A stretch of 47,465 nucleotides of DNA from Thermococcus sp. M36 (GTDB taxonomy: Archaea > Methanobacteriota_B > Thermococci > Thermococcales > Thermococcaceae), in assembly GCF_012027355.1 (NCBI RefSeq), contig NZ_SNUH01000003.1:1-47465 (forward strand), read 5' to 3'. Under the pieces are notes generated by a model, which was not told where the DNA came from, did no database searches, and saw only the letters and a list, made by a program, of their open reading frames with translations. The position numbers and the translations under genes are program-made. Every line of letters begins with the position of its first letter. The stretch's first letter is position 1. Shown here in pieces: positions 32,936 through 43,327 of the stretch.

Positions 32936-34595
32936 CACACTTCACAGAGTCCTTCAGATTGGACTGGCCCACAAAAAATACATGTTCCTCCTTATAGCTT
33001 TGGGGACGGTATCAACCCTCCTATCTGCGGCCGTGCCTTTTTACATTCAAAGCCTCATTGAAAACCTCGGCAGAATGGATACTGACGATATCTTGAAAAA
33101 TATTGGGATCATAATCTTTCTGTATACCGCATCAACGGTTGTCTATCTATACTCGGGTTTTGTTAGCAACTTTGCAGAAACGAAAGCCGCTGCCTGGCTT
33201 AAAAGGAAACTGTTCATCTCAACTTTACTCTTGGAGAACATCGACCCCGGTGATGCCCTCTCAAGGATCCAATCAGACACGGAAATCGTCGGTAGGATGG
33301 GGATGTCCCTAATCCCGGCCATCGTCATAGAGGCCTTTTCTCTGGTCATTGGAGTGACGGTTATCTTCAGATTGAACCCATATCTCGGTGTCGTTACCCT
33401 CTTGACACTCCCGGTCTACGGTCTCTCCCTTAGGGCATTCATTCATGAACTCAAGCTGGCCTCCTCAGAAGAGAGAAAGAGATACTCAGAGAGCGTTACC
33501 GCATTCAAAGAAGGAATAGACGGAAGACTTGATATAAAAACCCTCGATGCGTTCGATTACCTCATCAAAAGGGTCTCAGAAAGGCTTGACCGTTGGGTCG
33601 ATGCATCAAGGAGAGTTGCCTTCTATAGCACAGCCAGCTACGGCCTCCAGTCGTACCTATCAACAATCCTGCCGCTTCTTGTTCTCCTAAGTGGCATAGT
33701 TTTTGTCAAGAATGGAATGGCCACCCTCTCGTCGGTTATCGCAACATTTACATACCTCGGCAGAGTCTATTATCCGGTCGAGCGGTTTGCGTTCTTTTGG
33801 AGCAGTTACCACAGGGCCATCCCTGTAATTGACAGAATATGGGAGTTCATTGAAATCGATCCCTCCCTTGAAAGGCCGGTGTGTGCTCCAGAAAATTGGG
33901 ATATCGAACTGCAGGGCGTATCCTTATCCCGTGAAAGAAGTCAGGTTCTAAAGGAAATCTCCGGGAGGATCGCCTTTGGTAAAAACCTTGGTATAGTTGG
34001 CCCTTCAGGAGTTGGAAAAACAACACTGGCCTTGATAATCTCGGGGATAATCAGGCCAACTAAGGGCGAAGTTAAGATTGGGAAGTGTTCACCGGAGTCC
34101 CTTCTTGGCAGGGAGCTTATTTACGTTCCATCAGAGCCGTATCTCTTTGAAGGAACCATTAGAGAGAACATTGCCCTCGGAAAAAACATCCCTGAAGATG
34201 AAATTGCTGAGCTCTTAAAGACCGTTGAACTTGGAGAATTAAGTCCGGATTTATGGATTGAAGAAGGTGGAAGAAATTTATCGCTAGGTCAGAGACAGAG
34301 GATAGCTTTAGCAAGGGCCCTGGCCAGAAACCCCAGGATCATAATACTGGACGAGGCCACTTCGGGCATGGATTCTGAGAGGGAAGCAAGAATCCTCCAA
34401 AGGTTGAGAAAAATGGAGATGACCCTTATCACCATATCCCATAGACTCTCAACAATCAGAGAGATGGAAGAGATATGGGTTCTTGAGGAGGGCAGGATAT
34501 TGTGCAGGGGTAGGCACGAAGAGCTGTTTAAGAGTTGCGAGAAATACCGTGAGCTGTTCAAAGAGCAGGAGAAAAGCAAGAACGCTCTTTACTAA
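32928..34595 (+). CDS. ABC transporter, fused permease-ATPase (peptide exporter)
   Basis: This is a 555-residue ABC exporter half-molecule. Six membrane helices fill residues 1 to about 310. The ATPase domain has Walker A GPSGVGKTT (about residue 359), signature LSLGQRQRIALA (about 451), Walker B IIILDEAT and a switch histidine in TISHRLS. There is no N-terminal C39 peptidase domain, so leader removal needs another protease. The TTG start at 32928 overlaps the maturase stop, with GGGGGG upstream, so it is coupled to the maturase gene. The composition is nearer the chromosome average than that of the maturase. It should export the modified peptide and may confer self-protection. Confidence 0.87.
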   Translation: MNNTLHRVLQIGLAHKKYMFLLIALGTVSTLLSAAVPFYIQSLIENLGRMDTDDILKNIGIIIFLYTASTVVYLYSGFVSNFAETKAAAWLKRKLFISTLLLENIDPGDALSRIQSDTEIVGRMGMSLIPAIVIEAFSLVIGVTVIFRLNPYLGVVTLLTLPVYGLSLRAFIHELKLASSEERKRYSESVTAFKEGIDGRLDIKTLDAFDYLIKRVSERLDRWVDASRRVAFYSTASYGLQSYLSTILPLLVLLSGIVFVKNGMATLSSVIATFTYLGRVYYPVERFAFFWSSYHRAIPVIDRIWEFIEIDPSLERPVCAPENWDIELQGVSLSRERSQVLKEISGRIAFGKNLGIVGPSGVGKTTLALIISGIIRPTKGEVKIGKCSPESLLGRELIYVPSEPYLFEGTIRENIALGKNIPEDEIAELLKTVELGELSPDLWIEEGGRNLSLGQRQRIALARALARNPRIIILDEATSGMDSEREARILQRLRKMEMTLITISHRLSTIREMEEIWVLEEGRILCRGRHEELFKSCEKYRELFKEQEKSKNALY

Positions 34596-34656
34596 CCCCC
34601 GCCGTGAGTCACAGACTGGCCTGACTTGCAATGGGGTCCTCTAAGGGCACCATGAC

Positions 34657-35829
34657 TCAATACACCAACCCAAACAGGAACAGCGGGGTCCTGCCCTTGC
34701 CCGTGAGGAGGCCATCGACCGCTATGTAGTCCGGTCTCTGGTAGCGACCCTTTGATTCACCGCCTACCTCGATAATCCATTCGCCAATCCTGAAGTCAGC
34801 GGTTTTCTCACCCCTCTTCCCTTTGAGGTAGCAGAGACCGAGGTTCCGCAGGTGGTTCACGAAGAACTCCTCGCGCAGGGCACCTTCGTGGGTGTTAAAG
34901 CCCTTTCTGGCAAAGAACTCCCTCAGCGGAACGGTGAGGTATAGTTTAGGCTCCTTCCTCCCGCTGCCGCAGGGGTGAAGGGCAATCAGGAGGCCGGCCT
35001 TTGAAAGGTCTTCCACGAGCCTTATCGCCATGTTCTTGGAGACTTCGAGAGCCCTGGCTATCCGGGAGTAGTTGGCCTCGAATGGGGCGGATTTGGCGAC
35101 AATGTAGAGAAGCTTAAATGCATCGGTTTCGTACTTAACGCTAACCTCCCTCAGGGCGGAGAGATCTTCGAGGATTACCTTCCGAATAGAGTTGTCAAGG
35201 GCATCGTAGAAGCCACTCCTCGGGTAGAGCACTCCCCCCTCGCGCATGTATTCCCTCCAGAGTGGATGGAGTTCAGCGTACATATCTGTCAGGTCAAACG
35301 CTCTGGAAAGGACTTCTTTTAGTGAGTACCTGGGAACGTCGAAGTCCCTCTTTATGTTGAGCCATTCCCTGAAGGAAGCGGGGGGTAATTCCTTGAGGAC
35401 GACCCTTCTTGACAGGTCAGCTCCCGAATGAACCAAATCTATAGCCGATGAACCTGAGAAGAACACCCTTACCTCGTGCTCGTCGTAGAGCGTCTTTAAG
35501 TCCTCGGCCCAGTCCGCTTTCCTGTGAATCTCATCAATGAAAACATTTCTGTATCCCATCTCCGCGAGGGAGTTCACCACCTCGTAGAGGGAGAAAGGCT
35601 TTATGAGGGTCGAATCGGCTGAGAAGTAAACGCTCCTTTCGGTTTCATTTGCCAGCTGGAGCAGAAGGACTGTCTTACCGACACCGCGAACGCCCCTAAC
35701 GCCAACGTAATACTCCTCATCAACAGCTTTAAGCTCGTCGAAGAGAAAGCGCTTTTTTGGGAACTTCCTCGCCCAAGCCATTACCCTCCGGCTCGTGGTG
35801 ATGAGTGAAGTGAGTATCCTCTCGTCCAT
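34657..35829 (-). CDS. AAA+ ATPase of the archaeal DUF4143 type
   Basis: This is a 390-residue protein. Walker A is GVRGVGKTVLL, Walker B is NVFIDEIH, and the sensor region is VFFSGSSAIDL. A winged-helix-like region follows (YSRIARALEVSKNMAIRLVEDL) and a C-terminal nuclease-like segment (EEFFVNHLRNLG...KTADFRIGEWIIEVGG) typical of DUF4143 proteins. Such ATPases are common in archaeal genomes and their role is poorly known. The ATG at 35829 lies about 28 bases after a TATA-like TTTATAAATAAAG. It is convergent with the ABC gene. Confidence 0.82.
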   Translation of the reverse strand: MDERILTSLITTSRRVMAWARKFPKKRFLFDELKAVDEEYYVGVRGVRGVGKTVLLLQLANETERSVYFSADSTLIKPFSLYEVVNSLAEMGYRNVFIDEIHRKADWAEDLKTLYDEHEVRVFFSGSSAIDLVHSGADLSRRVVLKELPPASFREWLNIKRDFDVPRYSLKEVLSRAFDLTDMYAELHPLWREYMREGGVLYPRSGFYDALDNSIRKVILEDLSALREVSVKYETDAFKLLYIVAKSAPFEANYSRIARALEVSKNMAIRLVEDLSKAGLLIALHPCGSGRKEPKLYLTVPLREFFARKGFNTHEGALREEFFVNHLRNLGLCYLKGKRGEKTADFRIGEWIIEVGGESKGRYQRPDYIAVDGLLTGKGRTPLFLFGLVY

Positions 35830-35916
35830 GTTTTGAAGTTGGATTCTTTATTTATAAATCTTGTCCTCACGCGGGGACGATATGCGTGCATATTGTTCAG
35901 AGAAAAGAACAAAATG

Positions 35917-38006
<2,090 letters not shown>

Positions 38007-38096
38007 ACAATCACCCCCAAAATTTTTAAAGAAGTCTGTCTAAAACCGAAGGTTTTGCACCTTAAGTTGTTTTCTCTCGAAACGCAGACGATGAGA

Positions 38097-38118
38097 CGAA
38101 TTAGGTTACCCTAATTCG
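38097..38118. repeat. 9-bp inverted repeat upstream of the SDR operon
   Basis: CGAATTAGG (38097-38105) and CCTAATTCG (38110-38118) are perfect complements around TTAC. The site is about 30 bases upstream of the TATA element TTTATTAATC (about 38148-38157) of the four-gene operon, where archaeal activators often bind. It could also be read as an RNA hairpin, but it lies outside both divergent transcripts. Confidence 0.5.
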
Positions 38119-38176
38119 GGTAATCTTCGTCAGAATGACAGCCAACGTTTATTAATCCACGAGCGAAGAAACGATC

Positions 38177-38983
38177 ATGAGCGTGGGGATAGACCTCAAG
38201 GGCCTGGGTGTGATAGTCACAGCCTCATCACGCGGAATAGGGTTCAACGTGGCGCGGGAACTGTTGAAGAGGAACGCGAGAGTCGTTATAAGCTCACGGA
38301 GCGAGGAGAACCTGAAGAAAGCCCTCGACGAGCTCTCACCCTTCGGAGAAGTCTACGCAGTTAAGACCAACCTCTGCGACCAGCGGGACCTGGAGAACCT
38401 CGTCAAGGAGTCCCGGGAGCTTTTGGGTGGAATTGATGCCCTCGTCTGGAATGCCGGAAACGTCCGCTGCGAGCCGTGCCTCCTCCACGAGGCGGGCTAT
38501 GATGACTGGGTTGAGGCCGCGAAGCTCCACGCAGTTGCCCCAGGCTACCTGACGACCCTCCTCGTCCAGACGTGGCTTGAAGGGAAAAGGAAGGGAGTCC
38601 TCGTTTATCTCAACTCCGTCTCGATAAAGGAGCCAATGCCGCCGCTGGTTCTGGCGGACGTTACGAGGGCCGGCCTGGTTCAGCTGGCGAAGAGCGTTTC
38701 AAGAACATACGGGAAGCACGGAATAAGGGCCTACAGCGTTCTGCTCGGCAGCTTTGATACGCCTGGCGCACGGGAGAACCTCAAGGCCGTTGCCGAGTCG
38801 AGGGGCGAGACCTTTGAGGAGACCTGGGAGAGGGAAGTGCTTGGCAGAACGCCCCTCCACAGAACTGGCAGATGGGACGAGTTAGGTTCGCTGGTGGCTT
38901 TTCTCCTGAGCGATGAGGCAGAGTACATGCTCGGCTCGACGGTGGTCATAGACGGCGCGATGACGAGGGGGATAAATCTTTAA
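38177..38983 (+). CDS. SDR-family protein lacking catalytic Tyr/Lys
   Basis: This is a 268-residue Rossmann protein of the short-chain dehydrogenase family. The cofactor motif reads ASSRGIGFNVARELL, and VWNAGNVR matches the NNAG block. The active-site serine is present in YLNSVSIKEP. Where YxxxK is expected the sequence is ADVTR, so the tyrosine and lysine are replaced by Ala and Arg. The C-terminal DGAMTRGINL is normal. The protein may use another mechanism or bind a ligand without redox work. It is the first gene of a four-gene operon; the ATG lies about 20-25 bases after a TATA box, so the mRNA is leaderless or nearly so. Confidence 0.82.
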   Translation: MSVGIDLKGLGVIVTASSRGIGFNVARELLKRNARVVISSRSEENLKKALDELSPFGEVYAVKTNLCDQRDLENLVKESRELLGGIDALVWNAGNVRCEPCLLHEAGYDDWVEAAKLHAVAPGYLTTLLVQTWLEGKRKGVLVYLNSVSIKEPMPPLVLADVTRAGLVQLAKSVSRTYGKHGIRAYSVLLGSFDTPGARENLKAVAESRGETFEETWEREVLGRTPLHRTGRWDELGSLVAFLLSDEAEYMLGSTVVIDGAMTRGINL

Positions 38984-39006
38984 GCCTTCTCCCCCTTCCT
39001 ACGCCC

Positions 39007-39639
39007 ATGAAGGAAGACTACTTCACCGAGGACTTTATCTTGGAGATGAGGGAGCGGTACTTCAGGCAGAGAAAGTGGGAGAAGATACGGCCCTTCAAGA
39101 GGGTCGCCGTTCTCGCGATAGACCTTCAGCGCCACTTCCTGAGCGAGAAAAGTAAAGCCTACCTCCCCTCGACCAGACGCTTCGTTCCGAGGCTGGTGGA
39201 GTTCTATGGAGAAGCTTCGAGGCTCGGAGTCCCGATAATCTTCACGCGCCACTACCACGAAAAAGACATAATGGCCCACTGGTGGGGCGACGAGATGAAA
39301 AGGGACGACCCGATGAACGAGCTCCTCGGGGAGTTCAGGCCCTTTGCCGAAACCGTAATCGAGAAGAGCACCTACAATGCCTTCTACGGAACCGAACTTG
39401 AAGGCATTCTAAGAAAACTCCACGTGGAGACCATAATCGTCACCGGCGTCATGACCCACCTCTGCTGCGAGACGACCGCCCGGGAGGCCTTCGTGAGGGG
39501 CTTTAAGGTGGTATTTCCCGTTGACGGGACACTGACCCAGAACAGGTTCTTCCACGAGGCGACGCTTAGAAACCTCTCCCACGGCTTCGCGGTTACGCCG
39601 CTCCTCTCGGAGGTGTTGGAATGGCTCTCGTCGGAATAA
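39007..39639 (+). CDS. isochorismatase-family cysteine hydrolase
   Basis: This is a 210-residue protein. The catalytic triad of the family is visible: Asp in AVLAIDLQRHF, Lys in EKSTYNAFYGT and Cys in GVMTHLCCETTAR. Members hydrolyse amides (nicotinamidase, N-carbamoyl amidases) or vinyl ethers (isochorismate); substrate cannot be read from sequence. Its 3' end overlaps the FAD protein by 19 bases, so the genes are translationally coupled. Confidence 0.87.
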   Translation: MKEDYFTEDFILEMRERYFRQRKWEKIRPFKRVAVLAIDLQRHFLSEKSKAYLPSTRRFVPRLVEFYGEASRLGVPIIFTRHYHEKDIMAHWWGDEMKRDDPMNELLGEFRPFAETVIEKSTYNAFYGTELEGILRKLHVETIIVTGVMTHLCCETTAREAFVRGFKVVFPVDGTLTQNRFFHEATLRNLSHGFAVTPLLSEVLEWLSSE

Positions 39640-40436
39640 TCGGGGCTGGAATCGGCGGCATAGCGACGGCCGTCCAGCTCAAGCGCTACGGCATTGAAAG
39701 CGTAATCTTCGAGCGCGACCGAATCGGGGGGCTGATAAGGAACGCATACTCCGTGGAAAACACCATGTTCTTTCCCGACGGAATCAAGGGTGAAAAGGTC
39801 GTCGAAATCCTCGAGGAGTACGTAAAAAAATACGACCTGAAAATCCTCTACGAGGAAGTCAAGGTCGTGAGAAAGACCGGCGAGCTGTTTGAGGTCGAAA
39901 CGGACAAAGGAACTTACCGCTTCAAATACCTCGTGGTCGCGACGGGGACGAGACCGAGAAAGCTTCCATTCGAGGGGATAGTCTACCACGTCGCTGAAGT
40001 TCCAAAGAAGCACTATGGGCGGGTTCTCATCATTGGCGGCGGCGATGTGGCCTTTGACTACGCTATGACCATGAGCGAGATGAGCGATGAGGTAATAATT
40101 CTCATGAGAAGCGAGCCCAAAGCATTGCCTTATCTCCAGAAGCTTGTCTCTGAGAGGCCAAACATAACAACTCTCCGGGGACAGCTCCGGGAAATCGAGC
40201 GGGGAGAAAAGCTTTTAGCCAAGACCAGCGCTGGCGATTTTGAGGTTGATCTGGTGCTCGGCGCGATAGGCAGGGTTCCCAACGTCGAGCTCGTCGAAGG
40301 GATTGAGGACGATAACCTTTTCCTCGTCGGCGACGTGAAGAACGGGATTTACAGGCAGACCGCCCTGAGCATAGCCGACGGCATAAAGACCGCCATGATC
40401 ATATGGAGGAGGGAAAGATATGGAGATACTGAGTGA
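39621..40436 (+). CDS. FAD-dependent pyridine nucleotide oxidoreductase (TrxR-like, no CxxC)
   Basis: This is a 271-residue two-dinucleotide-binding flavoprotein. GIIGAGIGGIATAVQLKRYG binds FAD, VLIIGGGDVAFDYAM binds NAD(P), and LFLVGDVKNGIYRQ is the C-terminal FAD motif. It is shorter than thioredoxin reductase (about 310) and lacks the redox CxxC, so it probably passes electrons directly to a partner. The radical SAM enzyme encoded next, overlapping by 17 bases, needs an electron donor and is a plausible partner; this is inference. Confidence 0.83.
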   Translation: MALVGIIGAGIGGIATAVQLKRYGIESVIFERDRIGGLIRNAYSVENTMFFPDGIKGEKVVEILEEYVKKYDLKILYEEVKVVRKTGELFEVETDKGTYRFKYLVVATGTRPRKLPFEGIVYHVAEVPKKHYGRVLIIGGGDVAFDYAMTMSEMSDEVIILMRSEPKALPYLQKLVSERPNITTLRGQLREIERGEKLLAKTSAGDFEVDLVLGAIGRVPNVELVEGIEDDNLFLVGDVKNGIYRQTALSIADGIKTAMIIWRRERYGDTE

Positions 40437-41367
40437 GGTTGGAGACCCGAACGTTGCGGTCGTTTACATCGGGAAAACTTCGAAGGACAACATAGTGGAG
40501 TTCGTGGAGTCGGTTCCGACCTACAATCCGCAAGAAAAGTGGGTGCTCATAGTTTCATCGCTCAACGGCTGCCCCGTGGGCTGTAAGATGTGCGACGCTG
40601 GCTTCTTCTACAAGGGCAGACTTACAGTGGATGAGCTCCTCGAGCAGATTGAGTATCCGGTAAGCAAGCGCTGGAACGGGAAGCCGAAAACCAGGAAGTT
40701 CAAGGTGCAGTTCGCGCGCATGGGCGAGCCAAGCTTCAACATGGCGGTGATAGAGGCGATGCGCATTTTGGGCGAGCGCTACGAGAATTTCCACCCATCA
40801 CTCTCCACCGTTGCCCCGATAGGAACCGATAAGTTCTTCGATGCCCTCCTCGAGCTCAAGAAGGAAATGTTTCCAACCAACTTCCAGCTCCAGTTCTCGA
40901 TACACTCCACCAACCCAGAGCAGAGGGACGAGATAATCCCAATAAGGAAGTGGGACTTCGAGAGGATAGCCGAGTACGGAAAGGCCTTCTACGACGAGGG
41001 CGGCAGGAAGATTACGCTCAACTTCGCCTTAGCGAGGGAGAACGAGGCCGATGCAGAGGTCATAGCCGAGTACTTCCCGAAGGAATACTTCCTCATCAAG
41101 ATAACGCCGCTCAACCCGACAGTGAGCGTGCTAAAGAATAAGCTCACTAACGACGTTGACCTTGAGACGGGCCTTCCGATGAAGCACAGGAAGTTCGTGG
41201 ACGATTTAAAGAGGCTCGGCTACGACGTCATTATATCGGTCGGCGATACGAGAGAGAACCTCATCGGCTCAAACTGCGGCCAGTACATCCTCCGCTTCCT
41301 CAAGGAGAGGCCAGAGCTTAGAGAAGCCTACACCTTCGCGAGGGGCTTTGACTTTAGTTTGAGCTGA
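40420..41367 (+). CDS. RlmN-like radical SAM enzyme
   Basis: This is a 315-residue radical SAM protein. The cluster motif CPVGCKMC gives Cys 51, 55 and 58. FARMGEPSFN is the RlmN/Cfr SAM-binding block, LQFSIHSTNPEQRDEIIP matches the RlmN core, and IGSNCGQYILRF near the C-terminus carries the second cysteine in the same context as the methyl-carrying Cys of RlmN. It is shorter than RlmN (about 380) because the N-terminal RNA-binding domain is reduced, so the substrate may be a small molecule or protein. It is last in the SDR-hydrolase-FAD operon, whose product is unknown. Confidence 0.85.
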   Translation: MEILSEVGDPNVAVVYIGKTSKDNIVEFVESVPTYNPQEKWVLIVSSLNGCPVGCKMCDAGFFYKGRLTVDELLEQIEYPVSKRWNGKPKTRKFKVQFARMGEPSFNMAVIEAMRILGERYENFHPSLSTVAPIGTDKFFDALLELKKEMFPTNFQLQFSIHSTNPEQRDEIIPIRKWDFERIAEYGKAFYDEGGRKITLNFALARENEADAEVIAEYFPKEYFLIKITPLNPTVSVLKNKLTNDVDLETGLPMKHRKFVDDLKRLGYDVIISVGDTRENLIGSNCGQYILRFLKERPELREAYTFARGFDFSLS

Positions 41368-41411
41368 CGAAAGGCTTATCTTTTCCTCATCCCAACCTCT
41401 CTGGTGGTTCA

Positions 41412-41876
41412 ATGAAACTCATGGCACAGCTCCGCAGGGACTTCCAAGAGTTCAAAGACTCGTGCATGGGGATTCTCCTCTACGGATCTCACGCTAAGGG
41501 AGAGGCCACAAGCAGAAGCGACGTTGACGTCTGCCTCGTTAAGCCAAAGCCCGGCGTATATGGGGAAGTCCTCAAAAAGCTCGGTGGGAAGTATGATATC
41601 AAAGTCTTCGAGGAGCTTCCGCTCTATGTTCAGATCGAGGTTATCAGGAACCATAAAGTAATTTACGGCGACGAGCTTGAGCTCTCCGAGTACTTCTACC
41701 GCTTCCGAAAGCTGTGGAGGGACATGGAGCACAGGATAAGGGAGAACCAGTTTGAGAGTGTGAGGGAGAAGATAAGACTCAGGAGGCGTGCCCGTGAGAA
41801 GGCAAAGGTACTTAGAGAAGCATCGAACGGCTTAGAAAAGCAAAAGTTATCTCCGAAGATGAAGCCGGACTTTTGA
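41412..41876 (+). CDS. MNT-domain nucleotidyltransferase (MntA-type antitoxin), copy 2
   Basis: This is a 154-residue protein. LYGSHAKGEATSRSDVDVCLV is the MNT active-site block. It is a close paralogue of the protein at 30802, with the same layout through LRRRAREKAKVL. The tail is longer here (ASNGLEKQKLSPKMKPDF), since it reads on through the deleted HEPN gene in another frame; that tail is probably not ancestral. The ATG follows GGTGGTTCA. Without a working HEPN partner it is an orphan antitoxin. Confidence 0.86.
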   Translation: MKLMAQLRRDFQEFKDSCMGILLYGSHAKGEATSRSDVDVCLVKPKPGVYGEVLKKLGGKYDIKVFEELPLYVQIEVIRNHKVIYGDELELSEYFYRFRKLWRDMEHRIRENQFESVREKIRLRRRAREKAKVLREASNGLEKQKLSPKMKPDF

Positions 41877-42022
41877 GGGCGTACAACGGACTTAGAAATG
41901 CCATTGTTCACAAGTATGACAGGCTTAACCTCGATGCTGTGAGGAAGGGCCTCAGTAGAATTGATGAGCTATACGAGATTGTTATAAAGCTCGTGGAAAA
42001 GTATGAAAAGCTGGAAGAATAA
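41794..42022 (+). pseudogene. HEPN toxin remnant, copy 2 (internal deletion and frameshift)
   Basis: A GTG at 41794 begins RRQRYLEK. A second frame then reads IERLRKAKVISEDEAGLL, GLRNAIVHKYDRLNLDAV and ends VEKYEKLEE at TAA 42020-42022. RNAIVH is the RxxxxH ribonuclease motif of HEPN (DUF86) toxins. A normal HEPN has about 130 residues; here about 60 residues are missing between the two pieces and the frames do not match. The downstream piece has no start codon and ribosome site that would restore it. Confidence 0.78.
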
Positions 42023-42025
42023 AAC

Positions 42026-43168
42026 TCACCAGTCCGCCTCGTGAATAAGCTCTCCCTCCGCGAAGACGTGCGTTGGGTAGTTCTCCATGTGGAACGGATC
42101 GCCGTTCCAGACCACCAGCGAGGCCCACTTGCCCTTCTCTATGCTTCCGAGCTTGTCGTCAACGCCGAGGATTTTCGCGTTGTTGTGGGTTATGATCTTT
42201 ATCGCCTCTTCCTTGCTCATACCGAGCCTTATGAAGTGCCTGAGCTGGAGGTAGAGGTTGGCCTGCAACGTCACCGGGTGGTCGCTCATGAGGCCGAAGA
42301 GGGGTTTAACTTCGAGAAGGTAGCGGGCGTTCTTCCAGTCCTCGTGCTTGAGTTCGACCTTGTAAGGCAGGCTGTCGAAGGGGCCGTAAACGATTGGAAC
42401 GCCTTCCCTCTTTATCTTCTCGAAGGTCTCCCTGCTGTGGACGTCGCCGGCGTGCTCTATGGTTATATTCAGCCCGAACCTCCTCTTTATCATGAGCAGG
42501 GCCGCTATGTCGTCCTCCTTGTGTACGTGGACGCGGAGCGGGACTTCGCCCTTGAGGACTGGTATGAGTGCCTCGACGGTCGGCTCGACCTCTTCGGGTT
42601 CCTTCTTGCCCTTCTCAAGGAGTGCTATGGTGTTTTGGGTCTTTATGAGCCAGCTGAGGAGTATCCCTATTGCACCCATCCTCGTGCTTGGCCTCGTCCC
42701 CTTCCACTCCTTCGTCGAGCGCGGGTTGTAGCCGAACGCCGCTTTAACGCCCGCGTACTGGATAAAGGCATCCTCGATGTCGCGCCCGTAGTTCCTGATG
42801 AAAACGGCTTTTCCGCCGATTATGTTCCCGCTCCCCGGGAGGACGGACGAGTACAGAACGCCAAACTCAATCGAGTGCTTAAACGCTTTGTCGTCCATGT
42901 AGATCGAGTAGAGGGCATCAACGAGCGGAAGAACTGCGTCCATCTGCTCGTTGACCTCGCCCTCCTGATAAGGCTCGCCGTAGCGCTCCATTCCTATGTG
43001 GCTGTGGCCGTCTATGAATGCGGGTGTAACAACGCCCTCGGCTATAACTTCGACTCCCTTCGGTTTTTCCTTGGTTACCTCAACTATTTCCTTGTCAAAA
43101 ACGACGTAGACGTCCTTCAGGACGTTCCCGAGGCCGTCGTACAGAAGGGTTGCTTTGACCGCTTTCAT
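42026..43168 (-). CDS. amidohydrolase-superfamily protein (imidazolonepropionase-like)
   Basis: This is a 380-residue metal-dependent hydrolase. FIDGHSHIGM is the HxH metal motif; IEHAGDVHSRE and LMSDHPVTLQ carry further metal or catalytic residues (His and Asp). It resembles archaeal imidazolonepropionase- or prolidase-like amidohydrolases; the substrate is uncertain. The open frame extends to 43294, but AAAGGTGGTGCCC before the ATG at 43168 fixes the start, and a TATA-like GATATTTAAGC lies about 30-40 bases upstream. Confidence 0.85.
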   Translation of the reverse strand: MKAVKATLLYDGLGNVLKDVYVVFDKEIVEVTKEKPKGVEVIAEGVVTPAFIDGHSHIGMERYGEPYQEGEVNEQMDAVLPLVDALYSIYMDDKAFKHSIEFGVLYSSVLPGSGNIIGGKAVFIRNYGRDIEDAFIQYAGVKAAFGYNPRSTKEWKGTRPSTRMGAIGILLSWLIKTQNTIALLEKGKKEPEEVEPTVEALIPVLKGEVPLRVHVHKEDDIAALLMIKRRFGLNITIEHAGDVHSRETFEKIKREGVPIVYGPFDSLPYKVELKHEDWKNARYLLEVKPLFGLMSDHPVTLQANLYLQLRHFIRLGMSKEEAIKIITHNNAKILGVDDKLGSIEKGKWASLVVWNGDPFHMENYPTHVFAEGELIHEADW

Positions 43169-43236
43169 GGGCACCACCTTTAAGAGATTGGGGAGAACGC
43201 TTAAATATCTATCTAACGTATTTGTTAAATTCAGGC

Positions 43237-43289
43237 GTTTGCACCCAGCTGCAAACCCATTTATAAATCCCCTTGCAGTTAGACTGCAA
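43237..43289. promoter_or_regulatory. two TTGCA-type palindromes flanking a TATA element
   Basis: GTTTGCA-N6-TGCAAAC at 43237-43256 and TTGCAGT-N3-ACTGCAA at 43273-43289 are perfect 7-bp inverted repeats that share the TTGCA/TGCAA half-site. Between them is the palindromic TATA element ATTTATAAAT (43259-43268). The arrangement looks like a repressor-controlled promoter. To the left it would serve the amidohydrolase with a leader of about 65 bases. To the right it would reach ATG 43293, which opens only 14 codons ending at 43337. Confidence 0.6.
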
Positions 43290-43327
43290 ATCATGAGATT
43301 ACAAAGGAAAACGCCAAAAGAAAGGGG

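Noticed and set aside
38085-38140. C/D box guide RNA
   Set aside because: A GATGA and a CAGA are near the inverted repeat, but no proper RUGAUGA/CUGA pairs at the required spacing were found on either strand.
42041-43183. 380-codon plus-strand frame opposite the amidohydrolase
   Set aside because: It mirrors the amidohydrolase frame almost end to end, as expected for a high-GC third-position shadow; it has no start signals.
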